From positions 1 to 42,714 of the forward strand of contig JAICRU010000018.1 in the NCBI GenBank assembly GCA_025937235.1: a stretch of DNA of 42,714 nt, read 5' to 3'. The translations under genes and the position numbers were made by a program. Shown here in pieces: positions 10,227-19,192 of this stretch. Within the stretch, counting starts at the first letter, position 1. Each line of letters opens with the position of its first letter. The notes below the pieces were generated by a model. That model was not told the origin of the DNA, did not search any database, and saw only the letters and a list, made by a program, of their open reading frames with translations. Source of the stretch: Acidimicrobiia bacterium. Lineage in GTDB: Bacteria > Actinomycetota > Acidimicrobiia > Spongiisociales > ZC4RG35.

Positions 10227-11210
10227 TCAGCCGTACCAACGGCACAGCGCCACAGTCAGCCTCTCGAGCGTCACCCGATGTACCTCTTCGGGTTGCGACT
10301 TGATGACCCGATCGGCTCGCACCAGCGCCTCCTGTGCTCGACGCAACGAGGATTCACGCACCTTCCCCCGCTGATTCCAGAATCGGACCGGCCCGCGGTC
10401 AGCCGCAGTGGCGCCGAGCCAGCTCCGGAAGGTCGGCTCATCTGGGGCCGCCGCTGCCAAAGCCCGCTTCTTGAGGTCAGACTCGACCGCGGCGAGGTAG
10501 ACGAGTGGGTGCCCGTGAACCAGGAAGTCGGACAGGCGGCGTAGCGCCTCGCCCACGTCGCCTTTGGAGATGGCGTCTGTGATCAGGAACGTAGGCTCGT
10601 CGGGCCGGTTCTTGAATCGGTCGAGCACCATCTCCTTGGTGATCTTGCTCCCAACCTGCTCCAGTTGGTCCAGCGCCTGACCCATCGCAGCCGTGTCGGA
10701 GCCGAACTTCTGGATGAGAGCCTTCTCGGCCCCCTTGTCGAAGACGAGGCCACGGTCGCGCACTTCGGCGTCCACCCACTGCAGCGCCTGGCGCTCCCAC
10801 ATCTTCTTGACCGACTGTGAATCGCCGAGACTCTTGACCAGGGCGGCCATCTGCCGGGGAATCGCTCCTGCCGCCAGGATCACCACCTCGATTTCGGATA
10901 GGTTGGCCGTCTCTATCAGCTCCTTCAGGACCTCCCCCTCGGAAACCTGGAGGTTCTGGGCATCCACCAGCTCCAAGCCCTGGGCTCCCCCGAACAAGGA
11001 CCCGGACTGGAGGAGGGGGATTGCCGGCTCCAATTCGGCTCGCAATGTCCCCTCGCCCTCCTCCCCGGCGCCTCGCCCTGGCACGTCGACACGCACGACC
11101 TGAGACCGATCTAGCCCGGCGCGGGCAAAGTGAGCGGCCGCACCGTCGAGCATCTGCTGCCGCTCTCCGGGCCCGGCGTTGGATGGCGCCGTGATCAGGA
11201 GCAGGGACAT
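10227..11210 (-). CDS. holA: DNA polymerase III subunit delta
   Basis: HolA-like: ELVDAQNLQ, VVILAAGAIP, DAISKGDVGEALRRLSDFLVHGHPLVYLAAVESDLKK; upstream of rpsT and downstream of comEC as in many genomes. Confidence 0.85.
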   Translation of the reverse strand: MSLLLITAPSNAGPGERQQMLDGAAAHFARAGLDRSQVVRVDVPGRGAGEEGEGTLRAELEPAIPLLQSGSLFGGAQGLELVDAQNLQVSEGEVLKELIETANLSEIEVVILAAGAIPRQMAALVKSLGDSQSVKKMWERQALQWVDAEVRDRGLVFDKGAEKALIQKFGSDTAAMGQALDQLEQVGSKITKEMVLDRFKNRPDEPTFLITDAISKGDVGEALRRLSDFLVHGHPLVYLAAVESDLKKRALAAAAPDEPTFRSWLGATAADRGPVRFWNQRGKVRESSLRRAQEALVRADRVIKSQPEEVHRVTLERLTVALCRWYG

Positions 11211-11241
11211 CTCATGTGACCGTAATCGCCGACCCCGACAT

Positions 11242-12039
11242 CTATCCCCCCCGCCCGAAAAGCCTCACGATGTCGCAGGCAACGGCTACGTCGTGGGCCC
11301 GGATGATGTCGGCCTCGTGCTCCACAGCGAGGGAGATGTAGGCCACGACCCGGTGGAAGTCTCTCTTGCGAGGGATCGGGACGAGGACCGGTCGTCCCAA
11401 TGCCTTGATGGGCGCGAGACCGGCGATGACCTGGAGTTGCATCCGGGTATAGGCCTCGTAGTCCCCGCGGTAGTTGAGGGCGATGCCCGGGTCGATGATC
11501 ACGTTTTCGATGCCGTTCCGCCCAAGGTCGTCGACCAGGCCCCTGAAGCGGTGTGCCGTCATCTCGGCCTTGTCGTCTCGGATCTCGACCTCCCCCACAC
11601 CGTGTGGGTTGTCACCCTCGACGTAGACCGCCACGGCCGCCACTCCGGCAGCGGCTACCGCTTCCCGCATCTCTTCGTCGGCCAGGCCCCCGGTGTCGTT
11701 GACGATCACTGCCCCCGCCTCGACCGCTGCGCCCGCCACGTCTGGCTTCCAGGTATCGATCGAAACCAGATGCCCCTCCGCCACCAGAGCCTCGACGACA
11801 GGCACAACCCGCGAGATCTCGTCGACACTGTCGATGGTCGGGTTGTCGAAGTGAGACGACTGTCCACCCAGGTCGATCAGGGTGGCACCCCAACCCCGAT
11901 AGCGGTCCGCCATCAACATCGCCTCATCCACGGACCGCGCCACCGTGTGCACGTTCCTCGAGTCAGGCGAGACGTTGATGACCCCCATGACATAGGTGAC
12001 CTCACCCAGCGGGAGCTTGGTCGCACCGAGGTCCAGCAT
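11242..12039 (-). CDS. Dihydropteroate synthase-like (pterin-binding TIM barrel) protein, divergent
   Basis: MGVINVSPDS, LVSIDTWKPDVA, VIVNDTGG, IIDPGIALNY, IIRAHDV; start assigned at MLDLGATKLPLG (ATG 12039). Confidence 0.75.
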   Translation of the reverse strand: MLDLGATKLPLGEVTYVMGVINVSPDSRNVHTVARSVDEAMLMADRYRGWGATLIDLGGQSSHFDNPTIDSVDEISRVVPVVEALVAEGHLVSIDTWKPDVAGAAVEAGAVIVNDTGGLADEEMREAVAAAGVAAVAVYVEGDNPHGVGEVEIRDDKAEMTAHRFRGLVDDLGRNGIENVIIDPGIALNYRGDYEAYTRMQLQVIAGLAPIKALGRPVLVPIPRKRDFHRVVAYISLAVEHEADIIRAHDVAVACDIVRLFGRGG

Positions 12040-12103
12040 CGGCCCCAGTCTCCCACCATTCGCGCCGGTAGAACCGTGGTAGATCCTCGCGGAACGATCG
12101 GTA

Positions 12104-14179
12104 TCAGCCGAGTGGCACTGCCACGTCACCAGACTCGTCGGTGCGCAACACCTCCGCACCCGAGTTCGTGAGGGCGTCGATCACCCATGCCACCGGGTGC
12201 CCGAAGTCATTGGCGCCGACTGAGATCACCGCCAGATCCGAGTCCACCCCCTCCAGCCAGGCCGGATCCGAAGTCCCGCCACCATGATGAGGCACCTTGA
12301 GGACGTCGGCCTCGAGATCGCCCAGGTCGGCCTGGGCGTGCGTCTCGATGTCGCCGGCCAGCAGCATGGATCGCTCCGGGCCTTCAACCATGAGCACGAT
12401 CGACTCGTCGTTCACCGATGCGTACTCCCGCTCCGGGCCGGCCACCGTGAGCAGGAGCCCACCTAGCCGGTACACGTCACCCACCACTGGTTCGACCAGA
12501 TCGACCCCTGCCTCCCCGAAGCGATGGGTCAGATCGGCCAGAGCATCACTCTCAAGGTGCGCGGCGAAGCCCGCCCAAAGGGCGCCGACCGGGATCATCC
12601 CGGGCAGACCCGCCAGTCCGGCGGAATGGTCCGCGTGTGGGTGGGTGAGGATCACCAGTTCGAGTCGGCGCACCCGGTACCTGGCGAGGCTATCGGCCAG
12701 GCTCACCTGGTCTGGCCCGCCGTCTACTAATGCGAACGAGCCGTCGCCACCGTCGAGGAGGATGGCGTCGCCTTGTCCGACATCGAGGACCACCACGCCC
12801 GGATCGGGCAGGTGCGGCGCCGGTCCGACGACCAGCCAGGCGATGGCCCCCGAGGCGAGGAGGGCAACGATGGGCCGAGCGGCCGGGCGCCAGACCACTA
12901 TGACGAGAGCCGTCATCACCAGGGCGAGCCCGCCCCAAGCGACCTGGGGCCACACCGACGCCACCCGGGCCGCGGCCAACACCGTCGACGCCAGCCACGA
13001 CGCCACCTCGACGGCCGGGTCGAGGCCGATCGCACCGATGGCGCCTACGACGGTGGCAGTCGCCACCACTGGCGCCACCAACAGGTTGGCCAGCGGCGAG
13101 AGCAGGGGCACCTGGCCGAAGTGGAGGATCAGGAGCGGAGCGACGGCCAGCTGGGCTCCCGTCCCGACCGCAAGTGCCCGGGCCAACCTGCCCCGGCGTA
13201 CCGGGTATCTCGAGCCGACTATCACGCCGACCGTGGCGGCAACCGAGAGCTGGAAGCCTGGGTCCGCGGCGAGGCCCGGGTCGAGGATGAGCAACCCGAC
13301 CACTGCGGCCGCAACCACCTGCCAGGTCTCCAAAGCGAACCCGGCCAGACGCCCACCCAGGACGAGGGCTGCCATTGCCGAGGCGCGAACGACGGAGGGT
13401 TCGAATCCCGTGGTAGCGGCGAAGACCGGCAGCCCCAGCAGCCCGACCACGGCACGTCTCCGGGGCCCGATGCCCGCAGGCCCTGCAGCCACGAACAGAA
13501 GCCCGAGGAAGATGGCGACGTTCGACCCGCTCACTGCGGTGTAGTGGGAGAGGCCCGACCTCCTCATCGCATACTGATCCATCTCATGGATCCCGCTGGT
13601 GTCTCCGACGAGGAACCCGGCGAGAAGAGCTCGGCCCCCTTCCAGGGGTCTGAGCCGATCGATCACCCTTCGTCGAATGGCGTTGCCCGCCACAAGCACC
13701 GGTGACCGCGGTTCGGCGACCACTTCGAAACTGGAGGCCGCGATCACACCCCGGTGCCGATCGCCGGCAGCCTCCCCCGGGCCACTCACTCCCCGCCCCT
13801 CCACCCTCACCCACTGGCCCGGCGATCCATCCGACCCCTCGGGGAGATCGACGAGGATCGGGCCTGCGCCGTCGTCGACCAACGCGTACGGCCCATACCG
13901 GCCCTCGATGACATCAGTGGCGAGCACGCCGGTGATCTCGGTCGCCCCGAGCGGAATCGCCGGCATCGCGGTGGTGACCTGAAGCGAGGCGATCAGGGCG
14001 ATCGCCCCCGCGATCGTTCCGGATACAGGGCGGCCCGCCACGCCCAGGCCCAGCACGATAAGCGAAACGATGATCAGCCCCCGGCTCGACCAGGAGCCGA
14101 GGAGCGCAGCGAGGAAGGAGGCCAAGGCGCACAAGACCCAGGGACGCGAGGCAGGGGGCAGGATGGCCAGCGATGTCAA
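12104..14179 (-). CDS. comEC: ComEC/Rec2-family DNA internalization protein
   Basis: Multi-TM competence domain (HYTAVSGSNVAIFLGLL) followed by metallo-beta-lactamase domain (LVILTHPHADHSAG, LLAGDIE, LKVPHHGGGTSD); 4-bp overlap with comEA. Confidence 0.93.
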   Translation of the reverse strand: MTSLAILPPASRPWVLCALASFLAALLGSWSSRGLIIVSLIVLGLGVAGRPVSGTIAGAIALIASLQVTTAMPAIPLGATEITGVLATDVIEGRYGPYALVDDGAGPILVDLPEGSDGSPGQWVRVEGRGVSGPGEAAGDRHRGVIAASSFEVVAEPRSPVLVAGNAIRRRVIDRLRPLEGGRALLAGFLVGDTSGIHEMDQYAMRRSGLSHYTAVSGSNVAIFLGLLFVAAGPAGIGPRRRAVVGLLGLPVFAATTGFEPSVVRASAMAALVLGGRLAGFALETWQVVAAAVVGLLILDPGLAADPGFQLSVAATVGVIVGSRYPVRRGRLARALAVGTGAQLAVAPLLILHFGQVPLLSPLANLLVAPVVATATVVGAIGAIGLDPAVEVASWLASTVLAAARVASVWPQVAWGGLALVMTALVIVVWRPAARPIVALLASGAIAWLVVGPAPHLPDPGVVVLDVGQGDAILLDGGDGSFALVDGGPDQVSLADSLARYRVRRLELVILTHPHADHSAGLAGLPGMIPVGALWAGFAAHLESDALADLTHRFGEAGVDLVEPVVGDVYRLGGLLLTVAGPEREYASVNDESIVLMVEGPERSMLLAGDIETHAQADLGDLEADVLKVPHHGGGTSDPAWLEGVDSDLAVISVGANDFGHPVAWVIDALTNSGAEVLRTDESGDVAVPLG

Positions 14180-14727
14180 GGCACCCTGATCAGGTCCCTC
14201 ATCGATGCCAACTTGGCTTCCCCGATTCCAGGTACCTCCAACAGGTCCTCGGCGGCCTCGAACGGTCCATTGGCCTCTCGATGGTCGATGATCCTCTCGG
14301 CGAGCACCGGGCCGACACCAGGCAGCTGCTCCAGGGTGGAGACGTCGGCGAGGTTGATCGAGATGAGGCCGCCGGAGTCGGTGGCCGACGAGACCGAAAT
14401 CGAATCCCCTGGCCCGGGTATCTGAACATGGTCACCTGCGACGAGTGGCCGAGCCAGGTTCACCGTGTCGAGGAGGGCCCCTTCCATTGCCCCGCCTGCG
14501 GCAGCCACGGCATCGGCGACGATCGCACCCTCGGTGACCTGGACGACACCTGGCATGGACACCCAACCCGACACATAGACCGGGAAAGTCTCGGCGCTCG
14601 TCCGCCCGGCCGCGGTCGTTGCGGTCGATTCGGTCGAGCTCGGTTGGCCTCCCACGGCACCCACACCGGCACCCAGGAGAACAGCGGTCACCAACAAGCC
14701 GAGTGCCGTGCCCTGGATGCGGCTCAT
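14176..14727 (-). CDS. comEA: ComEA-like DNA-binding protein (SLBB + helix-hairpin-helix)
   Basis: N-terminal TM, VYVSGWVSMPGVVQV SLBB-type segment, ISINLADVSTLEQLPGVGPVLAERIIDHREANGPFEAAEDLLEVPGIG HhH. Confidence 0.93.
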   Translation of the reverse strand: MSRIQGTALGLLVTAVLLGAGVGAVGGQPSSTESTATTAAGRTSAETFPVYVSGWVSMPGVVQVTEGAIVADAVAAAGGAMEGALLDTVNLARPLVAGDHVQIPGPGDSISVSSATDSGGLISINLADVSTLEQLPGVGPVLAERIIDHREANGPFEAAEDLLEVPGIGEAKLASMRDLIRVP

Positions 14728-14804
14728 CTTCTCCCCTCACCTATCCCTCTTCCTACCAACGGGACGGGGAGGAGGGAAGACAGTCGTCGGTTAGTGTCCG
14801 ATCG

Positions 14805-15614
14805 GTGCTCGACACGTCGACGTTTCTCGTGCCCCAGGGCACCCCGGCCGGTCTCGCCCAGCGCGATCCAGATTCCCGCCAGGGCTTCGAGGGTGGGAAG
14901 AAGGAGGGAAAGGCCGCCCTCGAGCCGCTCACCGCCAGGCTCGCCGAGCTTCAGACCGCCTTGTGGGCCGAATCTGAGCAAAAGCTGCTCATCGTCCTGC
15001 AGGCGATGGACACGGGAGGAAAGGACGGGACCATCCGCAACGTGTTCATGGGGGTCAACCCGCAGGGTGTCCGGGTCTGGGGCTTCGGCGCCCCCACCGA
15101 GTGGGAGCTCGCCCACGACTATTTGTGGCGGGTCCACGAGCACACCCCGGCAAATGGCGGGATCACGATCTTCAACCGCTCGCACTACGAAGACGTCCTG
15201 GTGGTGCGGGTGAAGGATCTCGTAGCCGAGTCGCGCTGGCGGAAGCGATACGAACACATCGTCGACTTCGAGCGCCTGCTCTCCGACGAGGGGACGACCG
15301 TGGTGAAGCTGTTCCTCCACATCTCCAAGGAGGAGCAGAGATCGCGTCTCGAGGCCCGACTCCAGGAGACCGACAAACGATGGAAGTTCAATCCGGGAGA
15401 TCTCGAAGACCGCAAGCTCTGGGATGACTTCCAGGAGGCATACGAGGAGGCGATCACCCGGACTTCGACCGAACAGGCCCCCTGGTACGTGGTGCCGGCC
15501 GATCGGAAGTGGTATCGGGACCTGGCCGCGGCCAGCATCCTGATCGAGACCCTGGAGAGGATGGACCCCCGTTTTCCACCCGAGCCGGACCTCGACGGCG
15601 TGGTGGTGGAGTAG
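14805..15614 (+). CDS. Polyphosphate kinase 2 family protein
   Basis: LLIVLQAMDTGGKDGTIRNVFMGVNPQGVRVWGF, HDYLWRVHEHTPANGGITIFNRSHYEDVLVVRV; GTG start at 14805. Confidence 0.92.
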   Translation: MLDTSTFLVPQGTPAGLAQRDPDSRQGFEGGKKEGKAALEPLTARLAELQTALWAESEQKLLIVLQAMDTGGKDGTIRNVFMGVNPQGVRVWGFGAPTEWELAHDYLWRVHEHTPANGGITIFNRSHYEDVLVVRVKDLVAESRWRKRYEHIVDFERLLSDEGTTVVKLFLHISKEEQRSRLEARLQETDKRWKFNPGDLEDRKLWDDFQEAYEEAITRTSTEQAPWYVVPADRKWYRDLAAASILIETLERMDPRFPPEPDLDGVVVE

Positions 15615-15627
15615 CCGGAAGGTCGCG

Positions 15628-16224
15628 GTGCTCCGCATCGTCCCCGCCAACGAGGCCGGCTGCGACGACCTCCAAACCGTGTTCGGCTCGCGCGGTGCTG
15701 CCGTGACCTGCCAGTGCCAGCGTTACAAGCTGGCACCCAAGGAGTCGTTCGGATCGTTTCCCGCCGAGGAACGGGAGCTCCGGCTGCGGGAGCAAACCGA
15801 CTGCGGCAACCCCGGGTCGGACAGCACCAGCGGGCTCGTCGCCTTTATCGACGACGAACCTGTGGGCTGGTGTGCGGTCGAGCCCCGGGACCACTACTCG
15901 GGGCTCCTCCGGGTATACCGGATCCCCTGGATGGGCCGGGACGAGGACAAACACGATGACAGCGTCTGGGCCGTGACCTGTTTCTTCACCCGGGCCGGCT
16001 TCCGTCGACAGGGCATCAGCTACGAGCTGGCGCGCGCCGCCGTCGATCATGCGAGGGCAGGGGGTGCCCGTGCCATAGAGGGTTATCCGATTTTCACCCG
16101 GCCCGGCGAGATCATCACCTGGGATGAGGCGCATGTCGGATCGCCCGGTGTGTTCACCGAGGCCGGGTTCGTCGAGGTGAGCCGCCCGTCACCTCGGAGG
16201 GCGGTCATGCGCATCGACTTCTAG
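15628..16224 (+). CDS. GNAT family N-acetyltransferase
   Basis: GLVAFIDDEPVGWCAVEPRD...CFFTRAGFRRQGISYELARAAVDHARAGGARAIEGYP; GTG start. Confidence 0.85.
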   Translation: MLRIVPANEAGCDDLQTVFGSRGAAVTCQCQRYKLAPKESFGSFPAEERELRLREQTDCGNPGSDSTSGLVAFIDDEPVGWCAVEPRDHYSGLLRVYRIPWMGRDEDKHDDSVWAVTCFFTRAGFRRQGISYELARAAVDHARAGGARAIEGYPIFTRPGEIITWDEAHVGSPGVFTEAGFVEVSRPSPRRAVMRIDF

Positions 16225-16232
16225 CCCCGGTC

Positions 16233-16622
16233 TCAACCCATCAGCCGGGCAGCCGCTCGGGCCTCCACCTCCAGGGGTATGGCCAGATAGGCGGCGCGGT
16301 GTCCCTGCCCTTTGAGCCTGCCGGCGAGGTAGGTGGACAGGTACCGCCATACGAAGCGGATCACCCCGAGCTCTTCCCACTGGCGGACGTGAATCAGCTC
16401 GTGGACGAGGAGCGATGCCGGACCCGACCTGCTCGCCATCACAGCCGGGTCGATGAAGATCCTGTTCGGCAGGGTCATGGCGCTGATCCCCCGACCCCAG
16501 AAGCGTCTCATCACGGAGGGGGCAGATCGCACCACGACCCGGTCCGGATCGACCGGCTCGACGAGGACACGAACTCGGACCGAGTCCATCCCACCGGCAC
16601 GCAGCATCTGGCCGGCGTTCAC
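16233..16622 (-). CDS. Small putative zinc-metallopeptidase-like protein (HELIH motif)
   Basis: LLVHELIHVRQWEELG...LEVEARAAARL HExxH...E arrangement; GTG start overlapping the leuS stop. Confidence 0.6.
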   Translation of the reverse strand: MNAGQMLRAGGMDSVRVRVLVEPVDPDRVVVRSAPSVMRRFWGRGISAMTLPNRIFIDPAVMASRSGPASLLVHELIHVRQWEELGVIRFVWRYLSTYLAGRLKGQGHRAAYLAIPLEVEARAAARLMG

Positions 16623-19048
16623 TCCACCACGAGATTGATCAAGTTCGGCGGACGGGCGATGACCTTGCGGACCGTCGCCCCGTCGATCCAGCCCTGGACC
16701 TTCTCGAGACCGAGCGCCACACGCTCCGCCTCCTCAGCCGAGATGTCGGCTGGGACATCGACGCGGTCCCGGACCTTCCCGTTGACCTGGACCACCATCG
16801 TGGCCCTCGATTCGGCCACTAGGGACTCGTCCCATTCCGGCCAGGGCTCCTCGGCCAGCATGGAGCCCATCCCCCTCATCTCCCACAGCTCATGGGCGAC
16901 ATGCGGTGCGGCCGGGGCGAGCATCAGGATCATCACGCGGTAAGCCTCGTCGAAGGTCTTCTCGAGGGGAGCCCTGGCCAGGTAGTCCTGGAACACGTTT
17001 GCCAGCGACATCAAGGATGAGACCGTGGTGTTGAAATGGAATCGGTTGATATCCTCGGTGACCCGCTTCAATGCCCGATGCGTCTCGGCCATCAACCAGG
17101 CGTCGTCTTCGTTTGGCTCCCGTTCGACGAAGTCGTGCTCGGAGGTGCCCATCTTCCATATCCGATCGAGGAATCGCTTGGTGCCGGGCACCCCGGCGTC
17201 GTTCCACACCGCATCATCGGTGGGCGGGCCAACGAACAGCTCGAACAGACGCAGGGCGTCGGCACCGTATTCGTCGTAGTACCGGTCGGGTGGGACCACA
17301 TTTCCCTTTGACTTGGACATCTTGGTCCCGTCCTTGACCAGCATCCCTTGTGTGAACATGCGCATGAAGGGCTCGGTCACCGGGCTCAGCCCGATGTCGT
17401 AGAGGAACTTGGTCACGAAGCGGGCGTAGAGCAGGTGGAGGATGGCGTGCTCGACCCCACCGATGTACTGATCGACCGCCATCCAGTAGCCCGCCTTGGC
17501 AGAGTCGAAGATCGCCTCGTCGTTGTGGGGGTCCGTGTACCTGAAGTAGTACCAGGATGAGTCCACGAACGTGTCCATGGTGTCCGTCTCACGTCTCGCC
17601 TCACCGCCACATCGGGGACAGGTGGTGACCACCCAGTCCTCGACCGCGGCCAGAGGCGACCGGCCCATCGGGGCGTAATCGTCGACGTCGGGCAGGGTGA
17701 CCGGCAATTGGTCGCGAGGGACAGGCACCAGCCCACAAGTCGGGCACTCGACCATCGGGATGGGGCAGCCCCAGTAACGCTGTCTCGAGATCAGCCAATC
17801 CCGGAGACGGAACTGGATGGCCCGCTCCCCGATCCCCTTCTCCTCCAGCCATCCGGTGATCCGGTCGATCGCCCCGGCCCGATCGAGTCCGTCGAGGAAG
17901 TCGGAGTTGATGGTGAGGCCGTCGCCCACGTACGCCTCGCCCTCCCAGGATTCGGGAGGATCGACCGTGCGAATGATGTCGATGCCGTACCTGGTAGCGA
18001 AGTCCCAGTCACGTTGGTCCTGACCGGGGACAGCCATGATCGCCCCGGTCCCGTATCCCATGAGGACGTAGTCGGAGATGTAGATCGGGACATGCCGGTC
18101 GTTGACCGGGTTGACGGCGAAGCGACCGGTGAACACCCCGGTCTTCTCCCCCTCGGCCAGACGGTCGATCTCCGACTCACTGGCGGTCCGACCGATGTAC
18201 TCCCGCGCCTCGGCCTCGATCTCCGTGCCGGCGATCAACGTCTCGACCAGGGGATGCTCCGGGGCCAACACACAGAAGGTCATGCCGAAGATGGTGTCCG
18301 GCCTCGTGGTGAAGACCTGGAACGTCTCCGAAGTGCCGTCCACACGGATGTCGAACCGGGCGCCCTCTGAGCGTCCGATCCAGTTTCGTTGCATGGTTCG
18401 CACCCGGTCGGGCCAGTCATCGAGGCCGTCCAGGTCCTCGAGGAGACGGTCGGCGTATTGGGTGATCTTGAAGAACCATTGGGCCAGGTTCCGCTTCTCG
18501 ACGGTGGTGCCACACCGCTCACAGGCGCCGTCGACGACCTGCTCGTTGGCCAGCACCGTCTGGTCCTTGGGGCACCAGTTCACCGGGGCGGTGGCCTTGT
18601 AAGCAAGGCCGCGGTCGTAGAGCTCGAGGAAGAGCCACTGGTCCCACCGGTAGTAAGCCGGGTCGTGGCTGGCCAGCTCCCTGCTCCAGTCGAAGGCGGC
18701 GCCGAGACTGCGGAAATGCTCCTTCATCTTCCCTATCTGCGCCTCGACGCTGACCCGAGGGTGGATCCCGGTCTCGATCGCCAGGTTCTCGGCCGGGAGC
18801 CCAAAGCTGTCCCAGCCCATCGGGCTCAGCACGTTGAAGCCCTGCATCGTCTTGTAACGGGTGATCAGGTCGATGTAGGTGTAGTTGCGGACATGGCCGA
18901 TGTGGAGCTCACCGGACGGGTACGGGTACATGGCGACGTTGTAGAACTTGGGCCGGGTCGGGTCCTCGGTGGTGTGGAAGACACCTTCCGACTCCCATCG
19001 GTCCTGCCATTTCGCCTCGATGGCGCGGTGGTCGTAAGACATCATCAT
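16619..19048 (-). CDS. leuS: Leucyl-tRNA synthetase
   Basis: YPYPSGELHIGHVRNYTYIDLI, KMSKSKGNVV, editing domain; start moved to MMMSYDHRAIEAKWQ. Confidence 0.97.
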   Translation of the reverse strand: MMMSYDHRAIEAKWQDRWESEGVFHTTEDPTRPKFYNVAMYPYPSGELHIGHVRNYTYIDLITRYKTMQGFNVLSPMGWDSFGLPAENLAIETGIHPRVSVEAQIGKMKEHFRSLGAAFDWSRELASHDPAYYRWDQWLFLELYDRGLAYKATAPVNWCPKDQTVLANEQVVDGACERCGTTVEKRNLAQWFFKITQYADRLLEDLDGLDDWPDRVRTMQRNWIGRSEGARFDIRVDGTSETFQVFTTRPDTIFGMTFCVLAPEHPLVETLIAGTEIEAEAREYIGRTASESEIDRLAEGEKTGVFTGRFAVNPVNDRHVPIYISDYVLMGYGTGAIMAVPGQDQRDWDFATRYGIDIIRTVDPPESWEGEAYVGDGLTINSDFLDGLDRAGAIDRITGWLEEKGIGERAIQFRLRDWLISRQRYWGCPIPMVECPTCGLVPVPRDQLPVTLPDVDDYAPMGRSPLAAVEDWVVTTCPRCGGEARRETDTMDTFVDSSWYYFRYTDPHNDEAIFDSAKAGYWMAVDQYIGGVEHAILHLLYARFVTKFLYDIGLSPVTEPFMRMFTQGMLVKDGTKMSKSKGNVVPPDRYYDEYGADALRLFELFVGPPTDDAVWNDAGVPGTKRFLDRIWKMGTSEHDFVEREPNEDDAWLMAETHRALKRVTEDINRFHFNTTVSSLMSLANVFQDYLARAPLEKTFDEAYRVMILMLAPAAPHVAHELWEMRGMGSMLAEEPWPEWDESLVAESRATMVVQVNGKVRDRVDVPADISAEEAERVALGLEKVQGWIDGATVRKVIARPPNLINLVVE

Positions 19049-19192
19049 CAAGGGTAAATGGGTCGCTGTTCGTGGGCGGTCCGTAGATCTGCCGCAGACT
19101 TGCACGCGGCAAGATCGAAACCGGTATGTTGGCGCTGTCGCGGGGATGGTGCGCTATCACCGCGACCTGACCCAACAAGGGAGGAAGAAAGC

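Noticed and set aside
12297-13544. Long + ORFs antisense to comEC
   Set aside because: Shadow ORFs of the high-GC comEC gene
19100-19130. Possible sigma70-like promoter TTGCAC-N19-TATGTT before the SBP gene
   Set aside because: Spacer is long and the matches are modest; not supportable without TSS data
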